A DNA stretch of 64,000 nt. Origin: JAOUEA01 sp035249905 (GTDB lineage: Bacteria; Actinomycetota; UBA4738; HRBIN12). The stretch lies in the NCBI GenBank assembly GCA_035249905.1, contig DATFFT010000003.1, positions 1 through 64,000 on the forward strand. The letters are read 5' to 3'. This document shows, in pieces, positions 49,835 through 58,373 of this stretch. The notes under the pieces are model-generated. The model did no database searches. It was not told where the DNA came from and saw only the letters and a list, made by a program, of their open reading frames with translations. Position numbers and translations under genes: made by a program. Position 1 is the stretch's first letter. Every line of letters starts with the position of its first letter.

Positions 49835-52801
49835 CTAGTTGCCGCCCTGAGCCGGCGCCGGTGCCGGCTCGGGCACCTCAGCGGGAGCGCCTCCCTCGTC
49901 GGGCTCGATCCCGCCCTCGACGTCGATACGCGGCAGCACGCGGTCGAGGAACGCCGGCAGCCGGAAGACCGCTCGGCCGAAGAGGGCGAGCAAGGCCGGG
50001 GCGAGGAGCACGACCATCAGGCCCGCGAGCAGCACGGCGACCGACAGTCCCACGCCGAACTGCTTGATCGTGGGATCGCCGTTGAGGACGAAGCTCGCGA
50101 AGACCGTGACCATGATCAGCGCCGCCGCCGTCACGACGTGGCCGGCCGCGCCGAGCCCCGAGGTCACGGCCGCCCGCTCGTCCTCGCCCTCGGAATGATG
50201 CTGAGCGATGCGGCTCACCATGAACACCTCGTAGTCCATCGAGAGCCCGAACAGCACCGCGAACATCATCAGCGGAACGTAGCTCGCGATCGGCACAGTT
50301 CCCCGGGGCACGTCGAGCCCGATCAGGGAGAGCCCCCATCCCCACTGGAACACCGCGGTCAGCACCCCCAGGGCCGCACCGACCGAGAGCAGGTTGGTCA
50401 CGGCGGCCTGCACCGGCACCAGCAGCGAGTGGAAGGCGATCATCAGCAACACGAAGCTGAGCAACAGCACGGTGATCACGACGATGGCGATGCGCGACGC
50501 GATCTTACGGGCGAGATCGACGTTGGTCGCGGTGGTCCCTCCGACGTGCGCCGTCACCCCGTCGTCGCCGGTGAGCGGCGGGAGCGTCTCTTCACGCAAG
50601 GTCGAGACCAGCCTCGCCGTGGCGTCCGACGACGGTGCCCGCAGGGGGACGGCGCTCAGGATGGTCGCGTCGCCGTCGTCGTTGATCAGCGGCGGCGAGA
50701 CGGCGACCACCTCGTGCACATCGCCCACGCCGTCCTGGATGGCGACGATCCGTGGGTCGGTGCCTCGCGGATCGCCGCCGGCCTGCGTCAGCAGCGCGGT
50801 GAGCTCCCGCTGCAGCTGCTTCGCCTGTCGCTCCTGCGCCTTCGCGGCGTCGGCCTCCGCCTGCAGCTCGCCCGCCTCGGCCCGGAGCTCGTCGCCCTGC
50901 TCGCGAAGGCCGGCCGCCTGAGCCTGCAGGCGAGCCCCCTGTCGCTCCAGGGCGTCGCGCTCACGTCCGAGCTGCACCGCCTGCGCCGCCAACGTCTCCG
51001 CCTGACGGCCGAGCTCGATGCCCCGCTGGATCAGTCGCCGTTCACGCTCCACGAGTGGTGCGAGCCGGGCACGCACGTCCGCCTCGCGCTCCCGCAGCCG
51101 GACGAGCCGAGCCCGCAGGCGGGCGAGCCGATCGGGATCGGTCGTCTGATCGATCAGCTGCTCGACACGTCGTTCGCGAGCCTCGATCAACGCCAGCCGG
51201 GCGGCCAGTGGGGCGATCATGCGCCCGGTCTCGCGGATCCGCTGCTCGAGCGCGAGGGCACGTCGACGCAGGCCGTCCCGACGGGCCTCCAGCGTCGCCG
51301 CCTCCCGCTCGAGCGCGGCTTCCTGACGCTGCAGCGCGGCTCCTTCCCGCTCGAGCTCGGCCTGGCGCGCCTCGAGAGCGGCCTGCTGTCGCTCGAGCTT
51401 GGCCTGCTGCTTCTGCAGCCGCTTCTGCTCCTTCTCGAGCTCCCGCTGCAGCGCGGTGGCTCGGTCGTACTTCTTCGTGTACTCGGCGCTCGGGTGCGCG
51501 ACGGGATCGAGGCTCATCGCGAGCAACAGCGGCCCGTTGTACCCGACCCCGAACCCCTCGGTCAGCATGTCGTAAGCCTGTCGCTGGGTCGTCGACGTCG
51601 GGGTCACGCCGACGTCGGGCTGCCCGAGCTCGAGGTCGAACAGCGGAACGATCAGCGGAAGCAGGATCACGAGCGCGATCGCGAGGGCGATCCACGGATG
51701 CCCGACGACCCAACGCGCCCACGCGTCCCAGCGCCGGGCTCCCGCGGGACGCGGCTTCATGCGAAGGAACCCGGGCAGGCGCAGACGCTGAACGCCGTGG
51801 CCGACCAGCGACAGGATCGCCGGGAGCAGCGTGATCGACGTGCAGACAGCGGTGAACACGGCGATCGCCGAGGCGAACCCCAGCATCGTCACGAGCGGGA
51901 TCCCGGCGACCGCGAGCGAGGCGAGAGCGATCACGACGGTGCCGCCGGCGAACACGACGGCGCTTCCGGACGAGGCCACGGACCGGGCGATCGACTCCCG
52001 CACGTCGACGCCCTCCGAGAGCTGCTCCAGGTGCTTGGTCATCAGGAACAACGCATAGTCGATGCCGACGCCGAGGCCGATCATCGTGGCCAGCGTCGGC
52101 GCGACGCTGGGCACCGAGAAGGCGTGGCCCAGGAGCCCGATCACCGAGACCGAGATCGCCAGGCCGAAGGCCGCGCTCAAGATCGGGAGCCCCATCGCGA
52201 TCAGGCTTCCGAACACGATCGCGAGGATCACCATCGCCGAGATGTTCCCGACACGCTCGCTGGTCTGGGTGTCGGGGGTCGAAAGGACGCTGCCGATCGG
52301 ACCACCGACGGCGACGTCGATCCCCGCCTCGCGCGCCGGCTCGGTCGCCGCCAGCACGTCATCGGCGAGCTCGGTCGTGATGAAGCCCGTGCCGACGTTG
52401 AGCACGACCGGCATCTGGCCGGTCCGCCCGTCCTCGGAGATGATGCCGGCGACCTCTGCGTCCTTCCCGACGGGATTGAGCACGCTGTTGACCTCCGGCG
52501 ACGCCTTGATCGCGCGATACGTCGCGTCGATCGCCGGTTCGTACCGATCGTCGGTGAGCTTGCCCCGGTCGACCTGGAAGACGAAGGGGCTGGAGCCGTT
52601 CTGCTGCGGCGGGAACTCCCGAGCGAGCAGATCGAAGGCGGCCTGGCTGTCCGTGCCGGGCAGCGTCAGGGAGTTGTTCGTCTTCGCCCCGAGCACCCTG
52701 ACGGATACGAGGGCGGCGACCACCAGGACGAGCCAGACGCCGAGCGCGAGGAGGCGATGGTGCGCGGCGAATCGTCCGATCCGATAGAGCAGGCGGGCCA
52801 T
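49835..52801 (-). CDS. MMPL/RND-family transporter with long extracytoplasmic coiled coil
   Basis: A 988-residue membrane protein with two MMPL halves. TM1 is at 16-36, a first outer domain at 40-180, TM2-6 at 187-335, TM7 at 370-389, a second outer domain at 391-766, TM8-12 at 768-945, and a Pro/Ala/Glu-rich tail. Proton-relay motifs are GVGIDYALF (245-253) and GLSMDYEVF (852-860). Residues about 445-675 are a Gln/Glu/Arg/Leu coiled coil inserted in the second outer domain, comparable in place to that of MmpL4/5. It should export lipids or siderophore-like molecules. The start ATG follows GGGGGG. Confidence 0.9.
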   Translation of the reverse strand: MARLLYRIGRFAAHHRLLALGVWLVLVVAALVSVRVLGAKTNNSLTLPGTDSQAAFDLLAREFPPQQNGSSPFVFQVDRGKLTDDRYEPAIDATYRAIKASPEVNSVLNPVGKDAEVAGIISEDGRTGQMPVVLNVGTGFITTELADDVLAATEPAREAGIDVAVGGPIGSVLSTPDTQTSERVGNISAMVILAIVFGSLIAMGLPILSAAFGLAISVSVIGLLGHAFSVPSVAPTLATMIGLGVGIDYALFLMTKHLEQLSEGVDVRESIARSVASSGSAVVFAGGTVVIALASLAVAGIPLVTMLGFASAIAVFTAVCTSITLLPAILSLVGHGVQRLRLPGFLRMKPRPAGARRWDAWARWVVGHPWIALAIALVILLPLIVPLFDLELGQPDVGVTPTSTTQRQAYDMLTEGFGVGYNGPLLLAMSLDPVAHPSAEYTKKYDRATALQRELEKEQKRLQKQQAKLERQQAALEARQAELEREGAALQRQEAALEREAATLEARRDGLRRRALALEQRIRETGRMIAPLAARLALIEARERRVEQLIDQTTDPDRLARLRARLVRLREREADVRARLAPLVERERRLIQRGIELGRQAETLAAQAVQLGRERDALERQGARLQAQAAGLREQGDELRAEAGELQAEADAAKAQERQAKQLQRELTALLTQAGGDPRGTDPRIVAIQDGVGDVHEVVAVSPPLINDDGDATILSAVPLRAPSSDATARLVSTLREETLPPLTGDDGVTAHVGGTTATNVDLARKIASRIAIVVITVLLLSFVLLMIAFHSLLVPVQAAVTNLLSVGAALGVLTAVFQWGWGLSLIGLDVPRGTVPIASYVPLMMFAVLFGLSMDYEVFMVSRIAQHHSEGEDERAAVTSGLGAAGHVVTAAALIMVTVFASFVLNGDPTIKQFGVGLSVAVLLAGLMVVLLAPALLALFGRAVFRLPAFLDRVLPRIDVEGGIEPDEGGAPAEVPEPAPAPAQGGN

Positions 52802-52900
52802 CGCCCCCCTTTCATCCCGCCGTGGCCCACGGGCGGAGTGCGACAACCCTAGGAGCCCCGATCTCGCCGGGTCAACCTGGATGCTGGGGTCGATCCCCCC

Positions 52901-53245
52901 TCAGGCGGCCACGCTGCACCGCACGCACAGGACCGACGACGGCCGCGCCTCCAGACGCTCCGGAGCGATCGTCGCGCCGCATCGGTCGCAGATGCCATAG
53001 CTGCCCTCGTCGAGCTTCTCCAAGGCGCGCTTCACGTCGGCGAGCTTCATGGCCAGCGCGTCGGCCTGGCCGACGCGCTCGATGCGTGCGATGGCGTCGC
53101 TCGTTCCTTCCCCGACACGCTTGCCGAACCCGATCGTGGCGGTGGGGTCGCGGGTGACCTGGGTCAGCTGTCGGAGCTCGCGCTCCAGGGACGCCCGCTC
53201 GTCCTCCAACCGGACGCGGACCACATCGAGATCGGCCGCGGTCAC
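52901..53245 (-). CDS. DksA/TraR-type C4 zinc-finger protein
   Basis: A 114-residue protein with an N-terminal coiled coil and a zinc finger, CDRCG...CVRC (GICDRCGATIAPERLEARP). This is the DksA/TraR fold, whose members enter the RNA polymerase secondary channel; actinobacterial versions of this length are poorly known. The GTG start overlaps the stop of the HesB-like gene. Its stop is 100 bases before the MMPL start, on the same strand. Confidence 0.88.
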   Translation of the reverse strand: MTAADLDVVRVRLEDERASLERELRQLTQVTRDPTATIGFGKRVGEGTSDAIARIERVGQADALAMKLADVKRALEKLDEGSYGICDRCGATIAPERLEARPSSVLCVRCSVAA

Positions 53246-53514
53246 GGACCGGCTCCGCCCGAGTCCGGGATCACGACCAGGCGGTCGTGCGGATCGGCGA
53301 CGTCGACGGTTCCGACCAGGCCGGGGGCCACGAACAACGTGAACCCGCCCTCGTGCTCGACGATCTCGTCGCCGCGCTCGGGCCCGTCGACGAGATCGAA
53401 CCGAACGCCGTCGACGCCAGGGCTCAGCCGGATGCGAGCCTGGGGGTTGAATCGGCGCGCGGCGGCCTCGGCGGTGCGCAACAGAGCCACGGCTCGCTCG
53501 CTGCAACGGATCAT
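53242..53514 (-). CDS. Small HesB/IscA-like protein without cysteine ligands
   Basis: A 90-residue protein: a helix with RAVALLRTAEAAARRFNPQA, then strands IRLSPGVDGVRFDLVDGP, GDEIVEHEGGFTLFVAPG. The order and the D-E-x-V-x-E-x-x-G-x-x-x-F-V pattern resemble A-type iron-sulfur carriers, but the three cluster cysteines are missing; the only Cys is residue 4. So any metal role must differ. Leaderless start (TAGCAT 6 bases upstream). Coupled by GTGA to the DksA/TraR-type gene. Confidence 0.55.
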   Translation of the reverse strand: MIRCSERAVALLRTAEAAARRFNPQARIRLSPGVDGVRFDLVDGPERGDEIVEHEGGFTLFVAPGLVGTVDVADPHDRLVVIPDSGGAGP

Positions 53515-53520
53515 GCTCCG

Positions 53521-53526
53521 ATGCTA
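53521..53526 (-). promoter_or_regulatory. -10-like hexamer of the HesB-like gene, leaderless
   Basis: Minus-strand TAGCAT lies 6 bases before the ATG at 53514. It probably drives the HesB-like and DksA/TraR-type genes and perhaps the MMPL gene. Confidence 0.5.
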
Positions 53527-53645
53527 CCGAGAGAGCCGTGAGACCTCGTCGGCGGTTCCCCCACGGATCCTGCCGACGAGAGACGCGCATGGAAGGCTCG
53601 TCGCCCGGGACGTAACCGGTCAAGTCGAGTTCGACGGTTTCGCTG

Positions 53646-53651
53646 TATCCT
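53646..53651 (+). promoter_or_regulatory. -10-like hexamer of the CGNR gene, leaderless
   Basis: TATCCT lies 6 bases before the ATG at 53658; the spacer CACCAC is purine-poor, so no ribosome-binding site is present. Confidence 0.5.
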
Positions 53652-53657
53652 CACCAC

Positions 53658-54332
53658 ATGGCAACGGCCCCGGACCTCGCCCCGGCGCGCATCCCCTCCG
53701 GCCACGAGGACAGCGTGGGGAGTCAGGCACCCGGCCCTCTCGAGTCGGTACGGAGCTTCTTGTCGCTCCACGACCACGAGGTGGGGAACGACGAGAGCTT
53801 CCCGCCGGCTCCGGCGACGGTCGAGGGCTGGTTGCGGTCCCGCGGGCTGATCGGCCCCGAAGAACCGATCGGCGAGCCGGATCTCGAGTGGGCGTTGAAC
53901 GTGCAGAACGCGCTCCGCGCCATGGTCCACGCGACCGCGGTCGGGACGACCGACCGAGCGGCCGCCGGGCTGCTCGACGAGGCGGCCGCCGAGGCCGGGT
54001 TGCGACCGCGGTTCGGGGAGGCGCCCTCGGTGCGGCCGCAGGCCCACGGGGTGCGCGGTGCGGTCGGGTCGCTGCTCGCCGTGTCGTTCCTCGCGGAGCT
54101 CGACGGTTCGTTCCGGCGTCTGCGGGAATGTAGCGCACCCGATTGCACGACGGTCTTCTTCGATCGGTCGAGGAACCGCACCGCGAAGTGGTGCTCGATG
54201 GCGGCCTGCGGGAACCGCAGCAAGGTTCGGCGGTTCCGGGAGCGGGAACGGGAGCGTTCCCGCTCCCGAGCAGCGGTCGGGCCCGGCGAGACGACCGTGC
54301 ACGGGGCTCCTTCCGGCGAGGCTCGCTCGTGA
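53658..54332 (+). CDS. CGNR zinc-finger (ABATE-type) predicted regulator
   Basis: A 224-residue protein. The C-terminal zinc finger is clear: C-x4-C in RECSAPDCTTVFFDRSRNRTAKWCSMAACGNRSKVRRFR, with the name-giving CGNR at its end. The N-terminal 130 residues form the helical ABATE domain thought to sense a ligand. The last 25 residues are Arg/Ser-rich. Members are predicted transcription factors of stress or detoxification genes. Its stop overlaps the glycosylase start (GTGA), so the pair is coupled. Confidence 0.9.
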   Translation: MATAPDLAPARIPSGHEDSVGSQAPGPLESVRSFLSLHDHEVGNDESFPPAPATVEGWLRSRGLIGPEEPIGEPDLEWALNVQNALRAMVHATAVGTTDRAAAGLLDEAAAEAGLRPRFGEAPSVRPQAHGVRGAVGSLLAVSFLAELDGSFRRLRECSAPDCTTVFFDRSRNRTAKWCSMAACGNRSKVRRFRERERERSRSRAAVGPGETTVHGAPSGEARS

Positions 54333-55252
54333 CGACCTCGCTCTCGCTCTCCCTCACGGGGCCGGGCGGCGAACCCGTCGACCTCGCCCGAACCCTGAAC
54401 TCACATGGGTTCGCCGAGCTCGCCCCCTCTGCGCTCGACGAAGAGGCGACCGAGTTGAGCGTGACGGTGGGGGTCCCGAGGGGCCGGCCCCGCCGGATCC
54501 GGATCGGACCGGGAAGGCAGGGCACGGCCCGGGTCCACGTACTCGGCCCCCCGGCCGGACCCGGGGTACGAGCGGCGGCGCTCACCGGCGCCGCGCACGT
54601 GCTCCGGCTCGACCAGGACCTGACATGGTTCTACGGGCAGATCGCGACGGACCCCGACCTCGCATGGGCCTCTGCCGGCGCCGGACGGATGCTGCGCTCC
54701 CCCACCGTGTTCGAGGACGTCGTGAAGACGATCTGCACGACGAACTGCGCGTGGAGCGCGACCGTCCGGATGGTGGACGCCCTCGTGGGTTCGCTCGGCG
54801 AGCCCGCGATCGGCGGCGACGGACCGCTCACCCATGCGTTCCCGACGCCGAGAGCGATGGCCTCGGCGCCCGAGTCGTTCTACCGGGACGTCGTGCGCGC
54901 CGGCTATCGCGGCGCATACCTGATCGAGCTGGCTCGCAGGATCGATGCTGGAGACGTCGATCTCGAGGCGATGGGGTCGACGAGCTCGAACGAGCTGCCG
55001 GACGACGAGCTCGAGCAGGCTCTGCTCGATCTGCCCGGCGTCGGCCCGTACGCAGCCGCCCACGTGATGATGACGCTGGGTCGAAACTCACGCCTGATCC
55101 TCGACAGCTGGACCCGGCCGAAGTACGCGCGACTGATCGGGCGCGCGCGATCGGTCGCCGACGCCACGATCGAGCGCCGGTTCCGGCGGTACGGCGACCA
55201 TGCCGGCCTGGCGTTCTGGTTGTTCCTCACCCGGGATTGGGTCGCGGACTGA
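54329..55252 (+). CDS. HhH-GPD superfamily DNA glycosylase
   Basis: A 307-residue protein related to AlkA/OGG-type base-excision glycosylases. The N-terminal 90 residues resemble the AlkA beta domain; VFEDVVKTICTTNCAWSATVRMV is the start of the helical core; the helix-hairpin-helix is LPGVGPYAAAHVMMTLGR, followed by LILDSW, whose Asp is the catalytic residue. No Lys is seen in the bifunctional position, so a monofunctional enzyme for alkylated or oxidised bases is likely. Coupled to the CGNR regulator. Confidence 0.85.
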   Translation: MTTSLSLSLTGPGGEPVDLARTLNSHGFAELAPSALDEEATELSVTVGVPRGRPRRIRIGPGRQGTARVHVLGPPAGPGVRAAALTGAAHVLRLDQDLTWFYGQIATDPDLAWASAGAGRMLRSPTVFEDVVKTICTTNCAWSATVRMVDALVGSLGEPAIGGDGPLTHAFPTPRAMASAPESFYRDVVRAGYRGAYLIELARRIDAGDVDLEAMGSTSSNELPDDELEQALLDLPGVGPYAAAHVMMTLGRNSRLILDSWTRPKYARLIGRARSVADATIERRFRRYGDHAGLAFWLFLTRDWVAD

Positions 55253-55384
55253 CGTTCCACCGGCGGATCGCCTTTCGCCGTCACGGATCGCGTGGGACGC
55301 ATCCTTGTTCACCACTCGGTCGCGGGCGATACTGCGGCGCGGCGGGCCCTCGCCTCGACCGGAGCCGGAGATCGGACCCCTCAC

Positions 55385-56632
55385 ATGGCCACGCCCAAGA
55401 GCACGCGGATGGTCCCACGGCGCGCCCGCCGCGTCTACCGAACCCTGCGCGAAGAGCGGCGCACCCTGCAGCAGGGCATGGCCGCCCTCGCGGTCAGCAC
55501 GATCGCCGGATTCGTCGCGGGCGTGACCCTCGGGTCGATCACCGGCACGCTCGAGGTGATGCCCGGGCTGCTGGTCTTGATCCCGGCCTCCGTTGGCATG
55601 CGGGGCACGATCTTCGGCGCGATGGGGGCCAGGCTGGGGACCGGGATCGCCGCCGGTGTGTTCGAGCCGAGCCTGCGAGGTGGGGGAACGCTCGCTCGGG
55701 ATGCGGAGGTGGCGGCCCTTTCGTCGATCCTCTCCTCGTTCTACCTGGCGGGGCTGGCCAAGCTGGTCGCATCGGCCTTCGGCGAGCAGACGATCTCGTT
55801 CTGGGACCTCGTGACGATCTCGGTCGCAGGCGGTGCCCTCGCCTCGGTCGTCGTGCTCGTGGTCACCGTGGTGCTCGCGGTGCAGTCGTTCCGCCGTGGG
55901 TGGGACCTCGACGCGGTATCGACGCCCATGGTGACCGCGATCGGCGACATGGTCACGTTGCCGGCGCTGTTCCTGGCGACGTTCATCGCCCGCGACGACA
56001 CGCTGAACGCGTTCACGGCGACGCTTTGCACGATCGCCGCGTTCGGCGCTCTGGCCTGGGTGCTCCTTCGGAGCTCGTCCCCCGTCAGACGCACGATGCT
56101 CGAGATGGCCGGAGTGATCGTGCTGACCCCCGTTCTCGACGTGTTCGCCGGCGCCGTGCTCGAGGCACATCGCACCGAGCTCGACGCGATCCCGGGCATC
56201 TTGATCCTGATCCCTCCGTTCGTCTCGCAGGCCGGGGCGCTCGGGGGGATCCTGTCGTCGAGGCTCTCGTCGAAGCTCCGGCTCGGTGTGATCACCCCGC
56301 GTGGACGACCGGAACACCCCGCCCTCGTCGACGCAACGACGGTCGTCACGCTCGGGGTCGTCGTCTTCACCGCGATCGGCGCGATCTCGGCGTTGTTGGC
56401 GTCGGTGACCGGCGTCGCGCGGCCGTCCGCCGGCCTGATGGTGGGCGGCGCGACCCTGGCGGGCCTCCTCGTGCTTCCGGTCATCTTGGTCGTCGCGTAC
56501 TACGTGGCGGTGCTGACGACCCGTTTCGGTCTCGATCCGGACAACCAGGGCGTGCCCACGATCACTTCCTCGCTCGACCTCACGGGCGTCGCCGCCGTCC
56601 TGTTCGTCATGTCAATATTGGGGGTCACCTGA
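55385..56632 (+). CDS. MgtE/SLC41-type cation permease (COG1824-like)
   Basis: A 415-residue membrane protein made of two repeats of the MgtE membrane domain, each starting with a GM/MLE-type helix and a P-G-L-L-V-L-I-P-A / P-G-I-L-I-L-I-P-P motif (residues 54-75 and 242-262). It lacks the cytoplasmic N and CBS domains of classic MgtE. Divalent cation transport is inferred. The ATG at 55385 is chosen as the first Met near the basic start; the start is not well supported by a ribosome-binding site, and a longer N-terminus is possible. Its stop overlaps the next start (TGATG). Confidence 0.8.
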   Translation: MATPKSTRMVPRRARRVYRTLREERRTLQQGMAALAVSTIAGFVAGVTLGSITGTLEVMPGLLVLIPASVGMRGTIFGAMGARLGTGIAAGVFEPSLRGGGTLARDAEVAALSSILSSFYLAGLAKLVASAFGEQTISFWDLVTISVAGGALASVVVLVVTVVLAVQSFRRGWDLDAVSTPMVTAIGDMVTLPALFLATFIARDDTLNAFTATLCTIAAFGALAWVLLRSSSPVRRTMLEMAGVIVLTPVLDVFAGAVLEAHRTELDAIPGILILIPPFVSQAGALGGILSSRLSSKLRLGVITPRGRPEHPALVDATTVVTLGVVVFTAIGAISALLASVTGVARPSAGLMVGGATLAGLLVLPVILVVAYYVAVLTTRFGLDPDNQGVPTITSSLDLTGVAAVLFVMSILGVT

Positions 56633-57819
56633 TGAACGAGCCACGCAACGTCAAAGACCTGCTGGTGCAGCTCAAGGACGCCTCGGAGCTCATGGTCGAC
56701 CTCGCCTACGCGGCGGTGTTCTTCAACGAGGACAAGCTCGCTCGGGAGGTGTCCCGGCTCGAGTCGCGCATGTCCGAGGATCTCCGTGAACTGCGCGCCA
56801 CCGCGATGCTCGCTGCACGCAGCCCCGAGGACGCCGAGGGCATGGCCGGCGTGTTGTGGATCGCCGACTCCATCGAGCAGATCGGCGACGCCGCCTCCGA
56901 TATCGCCCGAGTGGTGGCGGCGCGGCTGGGCATCCCCGACGAGTTGAAGCCCGACCTCCGGCATGCGGACGAGATCACCGCGCGCGTGAAGGTGCGGGAG
57001 GGCGGAGGTGTCGTCGGGCGGACCCTTCGCGACCTCTCGCTCCCGACCGAGACGGGCATGTGGATCGTGGCGTTCCGATCGGGCCTCGACTGGCGATTCG
57101 ATCCCGGACCCGACGACGTGATCTCCGCGGGCGACGTGCTCGTCGTGCGCGGGCCCGACGAGGGGGTCAACGAGCTCCGCGTGCTGGCGGGGGCCCCGCC
57201 GCTGCCGCCGCCGCCCGAGGGCGACGCACCAGCGCTGTCGGAGCTCGACCGTGCCGTCGACATCCTGGTCGAGATGAAGGACCTCGCCGAGGCCGCGGTG
57301 GGCATGGCTTACTCGTCCCTGCTGTTCAACAACCGCTCACTGGCCGCGGAGGTCGGGGCGCTCGAGGCGCGCAGCGACCAGCTCCGCGACGAGCTGGAGT
57401 CGTGGGTGCTTCGAGCGGCCCCCGAAGCGCGCGACCCCGACGAGCTGCGTGGGCTGATCCGGCTGGCGGGGGCCAGCGAGGCGATGTGCGACGCGGCGCG
57501 CGACATGACCTGGTACGTCGAGCGCGGCGAGGCGTTGCCGCCCGTCGTGCAGATGGCCCTCGAGGAGACCGAGGAGACGAGCGCCCAGACGATCGTGCAA
57601 CCAGGTTCCCTCGCCAGCGGACGATCGCTCAGGGAGCTCCGCCTCGAGGCCGAAACCGGCATGTTCGTGCTCGCCGTGCAGCGCGGCGCCCGTTGGATCT
57701 ACCGGCCCAGACCGGGGTTCGTGCTCCTCGAGGGCGATCGCTTGATCTCGGTCGGGCCGGAAGACGGCGAGGAAGAGCTCTGGGCCCTCACCGGCATGCC
57801 GGTCGCCGTCGAGGGGTGA
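56632..57819 (+). CDS. Duplicated PhoU / TrkA-C domain protein (COG3273-like)
   Basis: A 395-residue cytoplasmic protein built from a tandem duplication. Copy 1: PhoU-like helices (5-105) then an RCK-C/TrkA-C domain (110-190). Copy 2: PhoU-like helices (205-305) then TrkA-C (310-392). Matching pieces include LLVQLKDASELMVDLAYAAV / ILVEMKDLAEAAVGMAYSSL and TETGMWIVAFRSG / AETGMFVLAVQRG. TrkA-C domains bind small ligands and gate transporters. The 1-base stop/start overlap with the MgtE-like permease gene argues that it is the soluble regulatory subunit of that transporter. Confidence 0.85.
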   Translation: MNEPRNVKDLLVQLKDASELMVDLAYAAVFFNEDKLAREVSRLESRMSEDLRELRATAMLAARSPEDAEGMAGVLWIADSIEQIGDAASDIARVVAARLGIPDELKPDLRHADEITARVKVREGGGVVGRTLRDLSLPTETGMWIVAFRSGLDWRFDPGPDDVISAGDVLVVRGPDEGVNELRVLAGAPPLPPPPEGDAPALSELDRAVDILVEMKDLAEAAVGMAYSSLLFNNRSLAAEVGALEARSDQLRDELESWVLRAAPEARDPDELRGLIRLAGASEAMCDAARDMTWYVERGEALPPVVQMALEETEETSAQTIVQPGSLASGRSLRELRLEAETGMFVLAVQRGARWIYRPRPGFVLLEGDRLISVGPEDGEEELWALTGMPVAVEG

Positions 57820-57824
57820 GCGGC

Positions 57825-58373
57825 ATGGACGCGTACGTCTACCTGAGGGTCGGGCCCGGAAGGATGACCGATGTGATGGCGGGGCTCGCCTCGATCTCGC
57901 AGATGCAGGCGGTGACCGTGGTGGGCGCCTGGGACGTTCTCCTGCACGCCGAGGGCCCCGACCTCGCGACGATCGCGACCCACGTGATCTCCGACGTCCA
58001 CCAGGTCCCCGGCGTCGTCCGCACGTACACCGCGCCCGTCGTCCCCCCCGATCGGGTCGGTATCCCCGGATGGGGAGCCCCGGATCCGCCGGCCATCGTC
58101 GGGGACGCGTGCTACGTGCACATCAAGGCCGACGCGGGGGCCGCGGCCGGCATCGCCGAGCGACTGGGCGAGATGAGCGACGTCTCGGGCGTGGCCGTGC
58201 TGGGCGGCGCGTACGACTTGATGGCATGCGTCGCCCAACCGTGGGAGGTTGCGAGCGGCACGATCCTCGAGCGGATCCATCCCCTACCCGGCATCGTCTC
58301 GACCGACACGCTCGTCTCGCTCGTGTACGAGGAGCCAGCGGAGGATCGCGACCAGTTCTCCGCCTGGACCTAA
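57825..58373 (+). CDS. Tandem Lrp/AsnC ligand-binding (RAM) domain protein
   Basis: A 182-residue protein with two RAM-type ferredoxin-like domains and no DNA-binding domain. Copy 1 (1-75): AYVYLRVGPGRMTDVMAGLAS, VVGAWDVLLHAEGPD. Copy 2 (92-170): CYVHIKADAGAAAGIAERLGE, VLGGAYDLMACVAQP. RAM domains bind amino acids and form oligomers. The ATG at 57825 follows GAGGGG by 8 bases, 5 bases after the previous stop. It likely reads a metabolite signal for the permease pair upstream. Confidence 0.8.
   Translation: MDAYVYLRVGPGRMTDVMAGLASISQMQAVTVVGAWDVLLHAEGPDLATIATHVISDVHQVPGVVRTYTAPVVPPDRVGIPGWGAPDPPAIVGDACYVHIKADAGAAAGIAERLGEMSDVSGVAVLGGAYDLMACVAQPWEVASGTILERIHPLPGIVSTDTLVSLVYEEPAEDRDQFSAWT

Noticed and set aside
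50138..52852. A 904-codon plus-strand open frame opposite the MMPL gene
   Set aside because: Composition is Arg/His/Gln/Gly-rich, with no domain pattern, and it mirrors the coding strand of a clear transporter. It is a high-GC antisense artefact.
54058..57819. A 1253-codon open frame on the plus strand across four genes
   Set aside because: It runs through the CGNR, glycosylase and permease genes in a wrong frame and only becomes coding at 56632, where the PhoU/TrkA-C gene begins. The upstream part is Arg/Gly-rich shadow sequence.
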